A stretch of DNA of 64,000 bases from Nocardiopsis metallicus. Its GTDB lineage: Bacteria; Actinomycetota; Actinomycetes; Streptosporangiales; Streptosporangiaceae. Both the position numbers and the translations under genes were made by a program. Positions 16,744 through 28,844 of the stretch are shown piece after piece (position 1 is the first letter of the stretch; the number at the start of each line of letters is the position of its first letter). Where the stretch lies: assembly GCF_014201115.1 (NCBI RefSeq), contig NZ_JACHDO010000001.1:558001-622000 (forward strand), in the 5' to 3' direction. Below the pieces are notes generated by a model. The model saw only the letters and a program-made list of their open reading frames with translations, was not told the origin of the DNA and did no database searches.

Positions 16744-16774
16744 GGCGCCGAACTTGCTCCTGGTAGCAAGATCA
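16744..16774 (-). repeat. Half copy of the palindromic intergenic repeat
   Basis: 31 bases identical to the reverse complement of one arm and the core of the copy at 31967-32022. The partner arm is absent. It lies between the intron and the acetyltransferase gene; the rest of 16582-16907 holds no recognised gene. Confidence 0.7.
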
Positions 16775-16907
16775 ACGGGGATGAGGTGCGCAAGCAACGG
16801 ATGGGCCGTCAGCGAAACCCAGGAACAGACCGCACCCAGCCTCAGTGCCCAGTACGTCTAGGCTGGTTTCCGGTCGGCCCCGGGCGGGGGCCGTTTGAGG
16901 AGACGAC

Positions 16908-17405
16908 GTGTTCGACATCTACCCGGCCACCCCGGATGACGCCGGTGAGATCTTCACCCTGCAGCGTGCCGCCTACGTCGACGAGGCCCAGGCCTACGGA
17001 GACCCGTTCATCCTGCCGCTCACCGAAGGGCTGTCCCGGATCGAGGGACTGCTCGCCGACGAGGCGGCCCTGGTGCTCAAGGTCGTGGCCGGGCACCGCC
17101 TGGTCGGGGCGGTGCGGGCCGGGACCACCGAGACCACCGGGGTGGTCGGCCGCCTCGTGGTCGCCCCGGACCAGCGCAGGCGCGGGATCGCCCGGGCGCT
17201 GCTGACCCGGGTGGAGCGGGATCTGCGCGAACGCAGGCCCGACCTGACCGCGCTGACCCTGTTCACCGGGGCGCAGAGCCCGGAGAACCAGCGCCTGTAC
17301 CGGGCGCTGGGCTATGCCGAGACCCACCGGGAGCGGGTCGCCGACCACCTGGTGATGGTGCACATGCGCAAGGAGTTGGAGCGGGTGGCGAGTTCGGGCA
17401 GGTGA
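16908..17405 (+). CDS. GNAT-family N-acetyltransferase
   Basis: Single-domain acetyl-CoA dependent acyltransferase, 165 residues, normal length. GTG start with GAGGAG 8 bases upstream. The acetyl-CoA binding motif A is VVAPDQRRRGIARALL near residue 84, and motif B FTGAQSPENQRLYRALGY near residue 122. Substrate unknown. It stands alone between the intron and coaE; a TAGGCT box at 16858 could be its promoter. Confidence 0.85.
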   Translation: MFDIYPATPDDAGEIFTLQRAAYVDEAQAYGDPFILPLTEGLSRIEGLLADEAALVLKVVAGHRLVGAVRAGTTETTGVVGRLVVAPDQRRRGIARALLTRVERDLRERRPDLTALTLFTGAQSPENQRLYRALGYAETHRERVADHLVMVHMRKELERVASSGR

Positions 17406-17454
17406 CCGCGGGGTCGGCGTGACGCTGTCCGGCCCTGGGCTCTAGGGTTTGGCC

Positions 17455-18057
17455 ATGCTGAAAGTGGGACTCACCGGCGGGATCGGTTCGGGTAAGAGCG
17501 CGGTGTCCTCCGCGCTGTCCTCCTACGGCGCGGTGGTGATCGACGCCGACGTCATCGCCCGGGAGGTCGTCGAGCCCGGCACCCCGGGGCTGGCGGAGGT
17601 CGTCGCCGAGTTCGGCGAGGGGGTACTGACCGCCGATGGGCGGCTGGACCGGCCCAGGCTCGGGGAGATCGTCTTCGCCGACGAGAACCGGCTGGCCAGC
17701 CTCAACGCCATCGTCCACCCCCGCGTGGCCGAGCGCAGCGGCCAGCTCATGGAGAAGGCGCTGGCCTCCGACGCCAAGGTAGTCGTCTACGACGTGCCGC
17801 TGCTGGTGGAGAACGGACTGGAGTCGCTCTACGACGTCGTGGTCGTGGTGGACACCCCCGACGACGTTCGCGTGGAACGCGTCTCCCGGGACCGGGGGAT
17901 GCCGCGCGAGCAGGTGCGGGCCCGTATCGAAGCCCAGGCCGACCGTGCGACCCGACTGGCCTCGGCCGACCTTGTGGTGGACAACTCCGGCACCCGCGAG
18001 GAACTCGCCGAACGCGTCGCCGAGCTGTGGCGCGAACTCCTGGAGCGCGCCGGTTAG
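17455..18057 (+). CDS. coaE: Dephospho-CoA kinase
   Basis: Phosphorylates the ribose 3'-hydroxyl of dephospho-CoA, the last step of coenzyme A synthesis. 200 residues from ATG 17455, the standard length. P-loop [11 protein letters not shown] (residues 6-16), DADVIAREV substrate motif, PLLVENGL and the lid segment [21 protein letters not shown] box lies seven bases before the ATG, suggesting a leaderless transcript. Some actinobacterial CoaE proteins carry a C-terminal UPF0157 domain; this one does not. Confidence 0.95.
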   Translation: MLKVGLTGGIGSGKSAVSSALSSYGAVVIDADVIAREVVEPGTPGLAEVVAEFGEGVLTADGRLDRPRLGEIVFADENRLASLNAIVHPRVAERSGQLMEKALASDAKVVVYDVPLLVENGLESLYDVVVVVDTPDDVRVERVSRDRGMPREQVRARIEAQADRATRLASADLVVDNSGTREELAERVAELWRELLERAG

Positions 18058-18068
18058 CAGTTCAAGGA

Positions 18069-18121
18069 TGATCCTGCTACCAGGAGCGAGTTCGGCGATT
18101 TCGCTTCTGGTAGCAAGATCA
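18069..18121. repeat. Palindromic intergenic repeat, full copy 1
   Basis: 53 bp. Arms TGATCCTGCTACCAG and CTGGTAGCAAGATCA pair around a 23-base core; one arm mismatch. Same element as 31967-32022 (56 bp). It starts 11 bases after the coaE stop, so it may act as its terminator or be a small mobile repeat. Confidence 0.8.
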
Positions 18122-18322
18122 CGGTGGATACAGAGGGTGCTGATCTGTGGCGTCGGATGACTCTGGCGGAGAGCTTGGGGTTGAAGGTCGCCCGGGGACT
18201 GGAGGACAAGGTGCGCACGACCGATCCGGCGGGCGGAAGGGGACGTACGGTGGGACGACGCAACCCCGGTGTTGGTTCCGCTTTCGTTCGGTGACGGTTC
18301 GGTAACCGGTCAAGGTTCGGGC

Positions 18323-19450
18323 CTAGGTGTCGGGGCTCTCGTCCTGCTGCTGGCCCCGGGGCCCGGAACGCAGGGCGTCGGACAGGGAGCTGCCCGCGGC
18401 CACTGCCTCCTGGACGAGTTCCTCGCGGACGGTGTGCGCGGCCTGGACGCTCAGCAGGCTGGAGTCGAGTTCGTCGGTGCGGACCGGGTCCTGGCCCGAA
18501 TTCAGGGCGAGGTCGGCGTAGTCTCCGGCGCGGTCGGCGATCTCCTGGCACTGTTCCCACTCGCGGTGGGCGGTGACGGCGGCGTGGACGCGCTCACCGT
18601 AGGCGGCCAGGGCGTCGACCCGGGCGGAGATGGCCTTGTGCGCGCGGGTGACGGCCTCGTTCTGGGGCGCCAGGGCCTGGGTGACCTGGTCGGAGACGGC
18701 GTTCTTGCGGCGTTGGAGGAGTTCGCGGCGCAGGGTGCGCAGACGTAGGAGTTCCTTGGCCAAGCGCCACTCCTCCTCCTTGAGCAGGGGCAGGGTGTGG
18801 GTGGCGTCGAATGAGTCGCCCAGGACGCGGCGGCCCTCCTCGACGCGGTCGGTGGCCTGTTGGAGGCGGGCGAACAGGTGCGCTTCGGGTTCCTCGCGGC
18901 GGGTGGCGTAGCTGGAGGGGCGGCCGAAGTCCTCGGGCAGGACGTACCTGTCGTGGTTCTCCGCGGACAGGCGGGCGGCCATGCCCGGGCGCATGATGGC
19001 CCCGCCGCCGACGACGGCGGAGGTGAGGTAGAGGGCGGCCAGCGAGGGGTCGCCGGGCAGGACGGTTCCGAGCGGTCCCAGGACCTGGTCGAGGGCGACC
19101 TGGGCGCCGAGGACGCCGACGACGGAGAGGGGCAGCGCCCAGAAGCTGTGCATGACCAGGTCGGCCCAGTCGTCGGTGGTGCCGTTGCGGTAGGCGACCA
19201 GGCCGAGGACGAAGGCGGTCGTGCCCAGGCACAGGAGGATGCTCAGTGGCAGGACGAGCGGGTTGACCAGGAGGGCGAGGGCGGCGGCGGTGGTGCATCC
19301 GAGGCTGAGCGCGAGAGCGCTCTCACGCCAGGTGGGGCGGCCCGGCGGCCCTTTGGCCTGCGGTATGAGGCGGTCGGGGCGGGCGCTGAGGCGTTCGATG
19401 GTCCGTGCGGGTAGGACCGGGTCGAAGGTGGGACGGCAGGGGTGGGACAC
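18323..19450 (-). CDS. Uncharacterised membrane protein with C-terminal coiled coil
   Basis: Function not recognised. 375 residues from a GTG at 19450 (another in-frame GTG at 19459). After about 45 polar residues come hydrophobic helices near residues 50-95 and 110-165 (four or five in total), then a 200-residue soluble part rich in Arg, Glu, Leu and Ala that is predicted to be coiled coil (EEEWRLAKELLRLRTLRRELLQ is an example region). It runs opposite to uvrB and shares a short divergent region with it. The topology resembles actinobacterial coiled-coil membrane proteins; no catalytic motif is visible. Confidence 0.7.
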   Translation of the reverse strand: MSHPCRPTFDPVLPARTIERLSARPDRLIPQAKGPPGRPTWRESALALSLGCTTAAALALLVNPLVLPLSILLCLGTTAFVLGLVAYRNGTTDDWADLVMHSFWALPLSVVGVLGAQVALDQVLGPLGTVLPGDPSLAALYLTSAVVGGGAIMRPGMAARLSAENHDRYVLPEDFGRPSSYATRREEPEAHLFARLQQATDRVEEGRRVLGDSFDATHTLPLLKEEEWRLAKELLRLRTLRRELLQRRKNAVSDQVTQALAPQNEAVTRAHKAISARVDALAAYGERVHAAVTAHREWEQCQEIADRAGDYADLALNSGQDPVRTDELDSSLLSVQAAHTVREELVQEAVAAGSSLSDALRSGPRGQQQDESPDT

Positions 19451-19589
19451 GGCGTGCACCTCACTCGTGGGGCACAGGGTTTCCGGGCGCTCCCCTCGAT
19501 GGTAACTCGGTAGGGTTCGTCCGCACCGGGATGTCGTAGGCGGTCGGTAGCGTTGGGGTGAGGGGACATGCGGGCGATGGGGAGAACTA

Positions 19590-21683
19590 GTGCGACCGGT
19601 CAGTGACATCAAGCGCAGTGAGGCGCCCTTCGAGGTCGTCTCGGAGATGACCCCGGCGGGGGACCAGCCGAGTGCGATCAGGGAGATCACCCATCGGGTG
19701 CGCGCGGGCGACGAGCACACCGTGCTGCTGGGCGCCACGGGTACCGGCAAGACGGCGACGGTGGCGTGGACCGTGGAGCAGTTGCAGCGGCCCACGCTGG
19801 TGATGCAGCCGAACAAGACCCTGGCGGCGCAGTTCGCCAACGAGCTGCGGCAGATGCTGCCGAACAACGCGGTCGAGTACTTCGTCTCCTACTACGACTA
19901 CTACCAGCCCGAGGCGTACGTCCCGCAGAGTGACACCTACATCGAGAAGGACTCGTCCATCAACGACGAGGTCGAGCGGCTGCGGCACTCGGCGACCAAC
20001 TCGCTGCTGACGCGGCGGGACACGATCGTGGTGGCGTCGGTCTCGTGCATCTACGGTCTGGGCACCCCGCAGGAGTACGTGGACCGGATGGCCCAGCTCT
20101 CGGTGGGCATGGAGGTGGACCGGGACGATCTGCTGCGCCGTCTGGTGGAGATGCAGTACACGCGTAACGACATGGCGTTCACGCGGGGGACGTTCCGGGT
20201 GCGCGGGGACACGATCGAGATCATCCCGGTGTACGAGGAGCTGGCGATCCGCATCGAGATGTTCGGTGACGAGGTCGAGCGGCTGCTGACGCTGCACCCG
20301 CTCACCGGCGAGGTGCTGGGGGAGAGCCGGGAGATGTTCATCTTCCCGGCCTCGCACTACGTGGCCGGTGAGGAGCGCACGGAGCGGGCGATCGGCACGA
20401 TCGAGGCGGAGCTGGGCGAGCGGCTGTCCGAGCTGGAGGGGCAGGGCAAGCTGCTGGAGGCGCAGCGGCTGCGGATGCGCACGACCCATGATCTGGAGAT
20501 GATGCGCCAGCTGGGGACGTGCTCGGGGATCGAGAACTACTCGCGGCACTTCGACGACCGTGAGCCGGGCAGCGCGCCCAACACGCTGTTGGACTACTTC
20601 CCTGAGGACTTCCTGCTGGTCCTGGACGAGTCGCACGTGACGGTGCCGCAGATCGGCGCGATGTACGAGGGTGACGCGGCGCGTAAGCGGACCCTGGTGG
20701 ACCACGGCTTCCGGTTGCCGTCGGCGATGGACAACCGGCCGCTGAAGTGGGAGGAGTTCACCAAGCGGATCGGGCAGTCGGTGTACCTGTCGGCCACGCC
20801 CGGCAAGTACGAGCTTCGGCAGAGCGGCGGAGACGTGGTGGAGCAGGTCATCCGGCCGACCGGACTGGTGGACCCGCAGGTGGTGGTCAAGCCGACCGAC
20901 GGGCAGATCGACGACCTGGTGCACGAGATCCGGGAGCGTGCGGAGCGCTCGGAGCGGGTGCTGGTGACCACGCTGACCAAGAAGATGGCCGAGGACCTCA
21001 CGGACTACTTCGCGGAGCTGGGCATCCGGGTGCGGTACCTGCACAGCGAGGTGGACACGCTGCGCCGGGTGGAGCTGCTGCGCGAGCTGCGCGTGGGCGA
21101 GTTCGACGTGCTGGTGGGCATCAACCTGCTGCGTGAGGGCCTGGACCTGCCGGAGGTGTCGTTGGTGGCGATCCTGGACGCGGACAAGGAGGGTTTCCTG
21201 CGTTCGGAGACCTCGCTGATCCAGACGATCGGGCGTGCGGCGCGTAACGTCGACGGCCAGGTGCACATGTACGCGGACAACGTCACGGACTCGATGCGGG
21301 CGGCCATCGACGAGACCACCCGGCGCCGGGACAAGCAGCTGGCGTACAACGCCGAGCACGGGATCGACCCGACGCCGTTGCGCAAGCAGATCGCGGACAT
21401 CCTGGACACCCTGAACCGGGAGGACATCGACACCGAGGAGCTGATGTCGACGGGGTACCGCCAGGGCGGTAAGTCGGCGAAGGCCCCGGTTCCGGCGTTG
21501 GGTGAGCGCGCGGACGTGGCGAACATGCCTCGGGCGGAGCTGGCCGGGCTCATCGAGCAGTTGAGCGCGCAGATGCACCAGGCCGCGACCGACCTGCAGT
21601 TCGAGCTGGCGGCCCGGCTGCGGGACGAGATCGGCGAGTTGAAGCGCGAGCTCCGAGGGATGGACGACGCTGGGGTTCAGTGA
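19590..21683 (+). CDS. uvrB: Excinuclease ABC subunit B
   Basis: Damage-verification helicase of nucleotide excision repair, 697 residues (usual 660-720). P-loop GATGTGKT near residue 46, beta-hairpin [12 protein letters not shown] near 95 that probes the DNA, DEAD-like LDESHVT, helicase motif [12 protein letters not shown], and a C-terminal UVR domain ([20 protein letters not shown]) that binds UvrC. GTG start at 19590. Monocistronic in appearance, diverging from the membrane protein gene. Confidence 0.97.
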   Translation: MRPVSDIKRSEAPFEVVSEMTPAGDQPSAIREITHRVRAGDEHTVLLGATGTGKTATVAWTVEQLQRPTLVMQPNKTLAAQFANELRQMLPNNAVEYFVSYYDYYQPEAYVPQSDTYIEKDSSINDEVERLRHSATNSLLTRRDTIVVASVSCIYGLGTPQEYVDRMAQLSVGMEVDRDDLLRRLVEMQYTRNDMAFTRGTFRVRGDTIEIIPVYEELAIRIEMFGDEVERLLTLHPLTGEVLGESREMFIFPASHYVAGEERTERAIGTIEAELGERLSELEGQGKLLEAQRLRMRTTHDLEMMRQLGTCSGIENYSRHFDDREPGSAPNTLLDYFPEDFLLVLDESHVTVPQIGAMYEGDAARKRTLVDHGFRLPSAMDNRPLKWEEFTKRIGQSVYLSATPGKYELRQSGGDVVEQVIRPTGLVDPQVVVKPTDGQIDDLVHEIRERAERSERVLVTTLTKKMAEDLTDYFAELGIRVRYLHSEVDTLRRVELLRELRVGEFDVLVGINLLREGLDLPEVSLVAILDADKEGFLRSETSLIQTIGRAARNVDGQVHMYADNVTDSMRAAIDETTRRRDKQLAYNAEHGIDPTPLRKQIADILDTLNREDIDTEELMSTGYRQGGKSAKAPVPALGERADVANMPRAELAGLIEQLSAQMHQAATDLQFELAARLRDEIGELKRELRGMDDAGVQ

Positions 21684-21863
21684 GCGCAGTGCCCGCCGGT
21701 GCGGTGTTCGCGGCTTCGCGGCCTCCGGAGCCACACCTCCCTTGGTATCGAAATAGGAACGATCACAACACGCCCAGGTCGCGAAGTTATCTTCGCGTGA
21801 CATACTCTTGTGCTTTGCGTAGGCCGTATGTCGCTTTTGTCTTTTTCTGGCGTGGGGGAGTCC

Positions 21864-22321
21864 ATGGTCGGTCGGGTGTGGGGCAGCGTGGGTGCTGTGG
21901 TGCTGTCGGGTCTCTTGGTGGCCGGCTGCGGAGCGGATCCGGGCCGAGGCGGCCCGAGGAGGTCGAACCCGGCTCTGACCTGGGCCAGGGGTCGCGAGGC
22001 GAGGAGTCGGGCGCCGACGCCGCCGAGGACAACGTGGTCAACGACGAGGTGATCCTGGTGGTCGACAACGGCACTCAGGTGCACGAGGACTGCGCCAACC
22101 GCAAGGTGGTGGTCTCGGCCGACGACGCCGTCGTGGTGCTGGACGGTCCTTGCGGACTGGTGAAGGCCACCGGGCGCAACTCCGTGGTGGAGGTGGGCGC
22201 CGCCGACAAGATCGTGCTGGTGGGCGTGGACAACCAGGTCTCCTTCGCCTCCGGCGACCCCGAGGTGGTCAACCAGGGGCGCAATACCACGGTCAGCGAG
22301 GGCGGCAGCGCCCAGTACTGA
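21864..22321 (+). pseudogene. DUF3060-like lipoprotein gene with apparent frameshift
   Basis: The ATG at 21864 (GGGGGAG upstream) opens a lipoprotein signal peptide ending in the lipobox LVAGC, but that frame soon degenerates into Arg/Pro-rich sequence. A second frame, open from upstream and ending at 22321, carries an acidic linker and a repetitive beta-rich domain (CANRKVVV, GPCGLVKATGRNSVVEV, KIVLVGVDNQV) resembling DUF3060. Joining the two needs a 1- or 2-base shift at about 21942-21962, inside a run of GGC/CCG repeats. Either a real frameshift or a base-calling error. Exported surface protein of unknown role. Confidence 0.6.
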
Positions 22322-22663
22322 GGTTCGCCCCCTGCCGCGGCGGTGGGCCGTAGCGGCGGTTTGACCGCCCCGCCACCCGAGAGTGACCTTCGATCCGTTA
22401 CCGTGGTGCGCGTCCGTTCGCACCCGCACCCGGGTGTGCGCGGCACCGGGTTGGCCGGGGAAGGTTCCGTGGACTCCCCTTCTCCAGCTTTTCGGTCACC
22501 CGTACCGCTTCGAGGGGGTACGGTCGATTCCGTCCCGCCGCACCGGTTTCGTTCGGAAGACGGCACGACGGCAGGGCGGGGCACCGCGACGCGACCGCGT
22601 CCGCGACGGCCCTGCAGGGCCGGGGACGTGCGCTTGACGAAGGACCCGCTAGGGGAGGGGTGG
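22322..22663. other. Intergenic, no gene; small hairpin
   Basis: An in-frame upstream extension of the next gene is open here but has no ribosome site. A 7-bp inverted repeat CCGTACC/GGTACGG (22500-22506, 22517-22523) is the only structure noticed. Confidence 0.5.
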
Positions 22664-23659
22664 ATGAGCGGTTATGTCGCGCGGGTGCGACACGACGAGT
22701 CGCCCGGAGGCGACGTCGGACTCGACCCGTTGGTGCGTTCCGCCGCCCAGCGCTGGGCGGAGTCGGACCCCCTGCTTCCCGAACCCGTGGGGTTCGCGCC
22801 CAACTCCTACCCGCTGCTGACCGTCAGCGACGAGGACGGTCGAACCGTCGCCGCGGGCAGCATGCACTACACCTGGTACCAGCCGGGCGAGGTCGGCCGG
22901 ATCTGGGGCGTGCCCGACCAGCACTGGCTCACCCCCATCGTCGGCGGCCCCGAACCCGCCCGCGCCCTGGACTCCCTGCTGACCAGCTGGCGCGACCAGC
23001 TCGAGGACCTGCCCACCGGCACCGGCTCGGAATCGGCCGCCCTGGTGAGCTGGCCCGCCCGCGACGTCGCCGGGATCATCCCGCTGCAACGCCACGGCCT
23101 GCAGCCCTACACCGTGCTCGCCGCCCGCCAGCGCCGCCGCGGGGTTCCGCCCTCGCTGCCGCCGCGCGACGTCGCCATCCGGCTGGCCGACATCAGCGAT
23201 CTGACCCAGGTGGTCGGACTGCTGATGGAGGAGCACCGCTACGAACAGCACTTCGGCGGGGTTTTCCTGCAACCCGACACCGCCGAGCAGACCCGTAAGG
23301 TCGCCGCCCGCGCGCTCAACCGTTCGCGTTCGTGGATCTGGCTGGCCGAACGTCGCGGCCGGGCCGTGGGCCTGCTGTGGGTGTCCCCGCCCGAACGCTC
23401 CCGCTGGGCGAAGTCCCTGGTCAAGGCGCGCCCGATCGCGCACATCGGCTACGGGGTGGTCTCCGCGGCCGAACGCGGCCACGGCATCGGCACGGCTCTG
23501 GTCAGCCAGGCCCACCAGGCGCTGGACAGTCACGGGGTGGGTGTGTCCGTACTCAACTACGCCGCGATGAACCCCCTCTCGGGGCCGTTCTGGCACCGCA
23601 TGGGCTACCGCCCGGTCTGGACGACCTGGGAGGTCCGTCCCGCCCTCGCACTGCGCTGA
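22664..23659 (+). CDS. GNAT-family acetyltransferase (two-domain type)
   Basis: 331 residues from the ATG at 22664, which has AGGGGAGGGG upstream. The C-terminal half is a GNAT domain with motif A GYGVVSAAERGHGIGTALV near residue 265 and a terminal FWHRMGYRPVWTTWEV strand; the N-terminal half is a weaker, probably degenerate GNAT-like repeat. Substrate unknown. It precedes the HMG-CoA lyase gene by about 150 bases on the same strand, but the gap suggests separate transcription. Confidence 0.8.
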   Translation: MSGYVARVRHDESPGGDVGLDPLVRSAAQRWAESDPLLPEPVGFAPNSYPLLTVSDEDGRTVAAGSMHYTWYQPGEVGRIWGVPDQHWLTPIVGGPEPARALDSLLTSWRDQLEDLPTGTGSESAALVSWPARDVAGIIPLQRHGLQPYTVLAARQRRRGVPPSLPPRDVAIRLADISDLTQVVGLLMEEHRYEQHFGGVFLQPDTAEQTRKVAARALNRSRSWIWLAERRGRAVGLLWVSPPERSRWAKSLVKARPIAHIGYGVVSAAERGHGIGTALVSQAHQALDSHGVGVSVLNYAAMNPLSGPFWHRMGYRPVWTTWEVRPALALR

Positions 23660-23813
23660 CGTCCGTCTGAGCCCCTTCCGGGGGTGTTCGTGGTGCCCCG
23701 GTGGCCACCGGGGCTGGCGTGTACCCCCGGGTGAGTGCCACCCGGTGACGGGGATCACCTTGCCGGCTGGTTAGCCTGGGCGCGCAAGCGCAGCGCGGCG
23801 AGAGGTGGAGTCG

Positions 23814-24737
23814 ATGGCCGGGGACGATCGTGGGCCCGAGGGCGCCGAGCACGTGGAGATCGTGGAGGTGGGTCCGCGCGACGGCCTCCAGAACGAGGCC
23901 ACCGTGTTGTCGGTCGAGGACCGCATCGAGCTGATCGGCCGGGCGGTGGCCGCCGGGGTGCGGCGGATCGAGGCGGTCAGTTTCGTCAACCCCAAACGGG
24001 TGCCGCAGATGGCCGGGGCCGAGGAGGTCATGGCCGGGGTCGAGCGCGTGCCCGGGGTGTCCTTCATCGGGCTGGCGCTGAACCGGCGCGGCCTGGACCG
24101 GGCGCTGGCGGCCGGGGTGTCCGAGGTCAACGTGGCGGTACCGGCCACCGACGGCTTCTGTACGCGCAACCAGGGCTGCACGGTCGACGAGATGCTGGAC
24201 TCCCTGGCCGACATGGACCGGGCCCTGGAGGGCACCGGGGTGCCGTTGAGCGTCACCGTCTCCACCGCCTTCGGCTGTCCGTTCGACGGTGAGGTCGATC
24301 CGGGCCGCGTGGTGGAGGTCGTGCGGCGGATCGCGGACACCGGAGCGGTGGAGATCGCCCTGGCCGACACGATCGGGGTGGGCGTCCCGGCGCAGGTGCG
24401 GGACCTGTTGCGCCGCAGCGCCGAGGTGGCGGGCGGGCGGACCCTGCGCTGTCACTTCCACAACACCCGCAACACCGGTTACGCGAACGCGCTCGCGGCG
24501 GTTGAGGAGGGGATTCGGGTCCTGGACTCCAGCCTGGGCGGTTTCGGCGGCTGCCCGTTCGCCCCGGCCGCCACCGGCAACATCGCCACCGAGGACCTGC
24601 TGTACATGCTGCACCGCAGTGGTCTGCGCACCGGGGTGAGCCTGTCCGGGGCGGCCGCGCTGGGCGACTGGATGGGGGAGCGGCTGGCCAAGGCCCCGCC
24701 CGCCTACCTTGGCCGCGCCGGGGCCTTCCCCGCCTGA
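23814..24737 (+). CDS. Hydroxymethylglutaryl-CoA lyase
   Basis: Cleaves 3-hydroxy-3-methylglutaryl-CoA to acetyl-CoA and acetoacetate, the last step of leucine catabolism. 307 residues. The TIM-barrel opens with VEVGPRDGLQNE (metal and substrate Arg/Asp). Metal-binding HFHNTRNTGYAN and the signature GGFGGCPFAPAATGNIATED with the catalytic cysteine are intact. ATG at 23814 preceded by AGAGGTGGAG. The other leucine-degradation genes are not adjacent. Closely related enzymes acting on other 3-hydroxy-acyl-CoAs cannot be excluded. Confidence 0.9.
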   Translation: MAGDDRGPEGAEHVEIVEVGPRDGLQNEATVLSVEDRIELIGRAVAAGVRRIEAVSFVNPKRVPQMAGAEEVMAGVERVPGVSFIGLALNRRGLDRALAAGVSEVNVAVPATDGFCTRNQGCTVDEMLDSLADMDRALEGTGVPLSVTVSTAFGCPFDGEVDPGRVVEVVRRIADTGAVEIALADTIGVGVPAQVRDLLRRSAEVAGGRTLRCHFHNTRNTGYANALAAVEEGIRVLDSSLGGFGGCPFAPAATGNIATEDLLYMLHRSGLRTGVSLSGAAALGDWMGERLAKAPPAYLGRAGAFPA

Positions 24738-25099
24738 GGCCGGGGGAGCGCCTACCGCTCCAGGGGCGGGCGTTGCTCACACTCGCGGGCTCCGGGCGAC
24801 TCCGCGGGCGGCCCGGGGCCGTGCCGTCACGGGTGTTGCCTTCGCCACCCGGGTCGGCGCGCCCGGGGCGGCGAACGCCGTAACGCCAGCGTTTCACGGC
24901 AATCGCGCAGGTCGGGGTGGGGAACACGGCAGGGGTGCCGGGCGTTCCCTGGTGTGGGCGAACGGGGGGCCTGTTATCCTGGTGCCCCGTGGAGTCCGGC
25001 GTACCGGAGCGGCATCGCCGCCGCTCGGAACCGGACCACCGCACGGCCGCTCAGCTCGCCCGAGCCCGCCGTAGCCACTCAACCCACGGGAGCAACACT
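24738..25099 (+). promoter_or_regulatory. Leader and promoter region of pyrG
   Basis: No gene seen. A candidate -10 TATCCT at 24975-24980 would give an mRNA leader of about 110 bases before pyrG. GGGAGCG/CGCTCCA near 24746-24763 may be a short terminator for the lyase gene. No RNA motif recognised. Confidence 0.35.
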
Positions 25100-26755
<1,656 letters not shown>

Positions 26756-26800
26756 CGGGGAACGATCCGGCGGGTGGGGCCCGAGCCTGAGAGGGGCCGC

Positions 26801-27469
26801 ATGGCCGACCACACCCGCCCGGTCATCGAAGAGACGACGGGGGCGTCCGCGAAGGTCGCGGACGCCCCCGAGTCGTGGCCCGTGGAGCGCTCCGAGGAGC
26901 GCTACCGGGGCGCCAAGTGCGGGATGCGCACGGACTGGGTGGAGATGCCCGGTGCCAACGGTGACGGCCGGACCGTGGCCGCCCGCGACTACATGGACCA
27001 TCCGGGCGCCGCGGCGATCGTTGCCCTGGACGACCAGGGGCGGGTGCTAGTGCAGCGCCAGTACCGCCACCCCACCCGGCACACGCTGTGGGAGCTGCCC
27101 GCCGGGCTGATCGACGGTGAGGGCGAGGGGCCGCTGGCCACCGCCCGGCGCGAGCTGGTGGAGGAGTCCTCGCTGCGCGCCGCCACCTGGCACAAACTCC
27201 CGGACTTCTTCCCCAGCACCGGTTTCTCCAACGAACGCATCCACGTGTTCCTGGCCCGGGACCTGAGCGAGGTGCCCGCCGAGGAGATCGACTTCGTGCG
27301 CGAGCACGAGGAGACCGACCTGGCGGCGGAGTGGCTGCCGCTTCCCGAGGCGGTGCGCGCGGTCCTGGAGGGGCGCCTGCACAACGGGGCGACGGTCATC
27401 GGGATCCTGGCCGCGCACGCGGCGTCCCAGGACGGCTTCGCCTCCCTGCCCGCGGCCTCGGACGACTGA
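26801..27469 (+). CDS. Nudix hydrolase, ADP-ribose pyrophosphatase type
   Basis: Probably hydrolyses ADP-ribose or a related nucleoside diphosphate, 222 residues. ATG start with GAGAGGGG upstream. Nudix box [22 protein letters not shown] has the RE...EE core but one extra residue between the first Gly and Glu compared with the consensus. The upstream ELPAG and downstream PSTGFSNE segments match the ADPRase subgroup. The gene sits 45 bases after pyrG and 7 bases before xerD, so the three probably form an operon, a common actinobacterial arrangement. Confidence 0.88.
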   Translation: MADHTRPVIEETTGASAKVADAPESWPVERSEERYRGAKCGMRTDWVEMPGANGDGRTVAARDYMDHPGAAAIVALDDQGRVLVQRQYRHPTRHTLWELPAGLIDGEGEGPLATARRELVEESSLRAATWHKLPDFFPSTGFSNERIHVFLARDLSEVPAEEIDFVREHEETDLAAEWLPLPEAVRAVLEGRLHNGATVIGILAAHAASQDGFASLPAASDD

Positions 27470-27476
27470 GCCGCCG

Positions 27477-28553
27477 GTGGAGGCAGAACCGCTGGAAACG
27501 GAATCGGTGGACGCGGACCCGCTGCGGACGGGACCGCTGGAGAGCGCCCTGGGCACCGGGCCGTTGGGGCAGGTGGGCTCCGCCTTCCTGGACCACCTGA
27601 GCGTCGAGCGCGCCCTGGCCGACAACACCCTGCTGGCCTACCGCCGTGACCTGGGACGCTACCTCTCCTACCTGGACGACCAGGGGGTCGCTGACCTGTC
27701 CGGAGTGACCTCCGGGCACGTCGGCGCGTTCCTGGGCGCCCTGCGCGACGGGGACGAGGACCACGTCCCGCTGAGTGCCTCCTCGGCCGGGCGCACCCTG
27801 GCGGCCGTGCGCGGTCTGCACCGGTTCGCGGTGCGCGAGGGGTGGACCACCGAGGATCCGGCCGCCGCGGTGACCGCTCCGGCGCCGCCGATGCGCCTGC
27901 CCAAGGCGATCCCACTGGAGACGGTGGAGCGGCTGCTGGAGGCGGCGGGCCCGGCGCGGGCTCCGGCCTCGGCCGCCCGTGCCGACCTGCTGGCCCAGCG
28001 CGACCGCGCCCTGCTGGAGGTGCTCTACGGCACTGGGGCGCGGGTGTCCGAGGCGGTGGGTCTGGACGTGGACGACGTCGCGGACGCGGTGGACGCCGTG
28101 GACGATCAGGGTGCGGTCGGGCTGGTGCGGTTCCGCGGCAAGGGAGGCAAGGAGCGCCTGGTTCCGCTGGGCTCCTACGCGCGCCGCGCCCTGGGCGCCT
28201 ACCTGACCCGGGTGCGGCCGGTACTGGCCTCTTCCGGACGGGGCGGCGGACCGGCGCTGTTCCTGAACGCGCGCGGCGGCCGGCTGACCCGTCAGGGCGG
28301 TTGGGCGCTGCTTTCGGCGGTGGCGGGGCGGGCCGGGGTGGAGGGCATCTCCCCGCACACCCTGCGGCACTCCTTCGCCACCCACCTGCTCGACGGCGGG
28401 GCGGACATCCGCATCGTGCAGGAGCTGCTGGGGCACAGTTCGGTGACTACCACGCAGGTCTACACGCTGGTGACGGTGGAGATGCTGCGTGAGGTGTACG
28501 CCTCCAGCCATCCCAGGGCGCGGCGTTCGGGTGGCGGAGGCGCTCCGGTGTGA
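27477..28553 (+). CDS. xerD: Site-specific tyrosine recombinase XerD
   Basis: Resolves chromosome dimers at dif together with XerC. 358 residues, GTG start. About 35 extra acidic N-terminal residues precede the SAM-like core-binding domain ([23 protein letters not shown]). Catalytic set: Arg in TGARVSE, Lys in [19 protein letters not shown], His in [10 protein letters not shown] and nucleophile Tyr in VYTLV. Family members usually read YTHV at that place. It is followed by parA, scpA and scpB as in many actinobacteria, which supports a chromosomal rather than phage role. Confidence 0.93.
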   Translation: MEAEPLETESVDADPLRTGPLESALGTGPLGQVGSAFLDHLSVERALADNTLLAYRRDLGRYLSYLDDQGVADLSGVTSGHVGAFLGALRDGDEDHVPLSASSAGRTLAAVRGLHRFAVREGWTTEDPAAAVTAPAPPMRLPKAIPLETVERLLEAAGPARAPASAARADLLAQRDRALLEVLYGTGARVSEAVGLDVDDVADAVDAVDDQGAVGLVRFRGKGGKERLVPLGSYARRALGAYLTRVRPVLASSGRGGGPALFLNARGGRLTRQGGWALLSAVAGRAGVEGISPHTLRHSFATHLLDGGADIRIVQELLGHSSVTTTQVYTLVTVEMLREVYASSHPRARRSGGGGAPV

Positions 28554-28700
28554 CGCGAGGGCCCTGCTGGTGGGAGAAGCCGTGGAGCGTTCGGGGTGAG
28601 TCCGACGTGCGTCATGTGTACCCTTCTCCTACGAGAAGGACGGGTACGTGCGAGCGGTTCCTCCCGGTTGTGCAGACGGGGGAATCCTCGTCGGATCATG

Positions 28701-28730
28701 TTGAAGTGCGTCGTGTCGTCGTTCTAGAGT
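28701..28730 (+). promoter_or_regulatory. Candidate parA promoter
   Basis: TTGAAG (28701-28706), 18-base spacer, TAGAGT (28725-28730), about 115 bases before the parA start. No other feature seen in 28554-28844. Confidence 0.4.
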
Positions 28731-28844
28731 CGCCGCACAGAGGTACGTTGCTGTCGACATATTGAGTTTCCGACGGCGGCCAGTCGTGGGAGACGTCAAG
28801 AGTCCCATCGGGCCGTGGCCGGTCCGTAGGGGAGGTCAAGGGTT

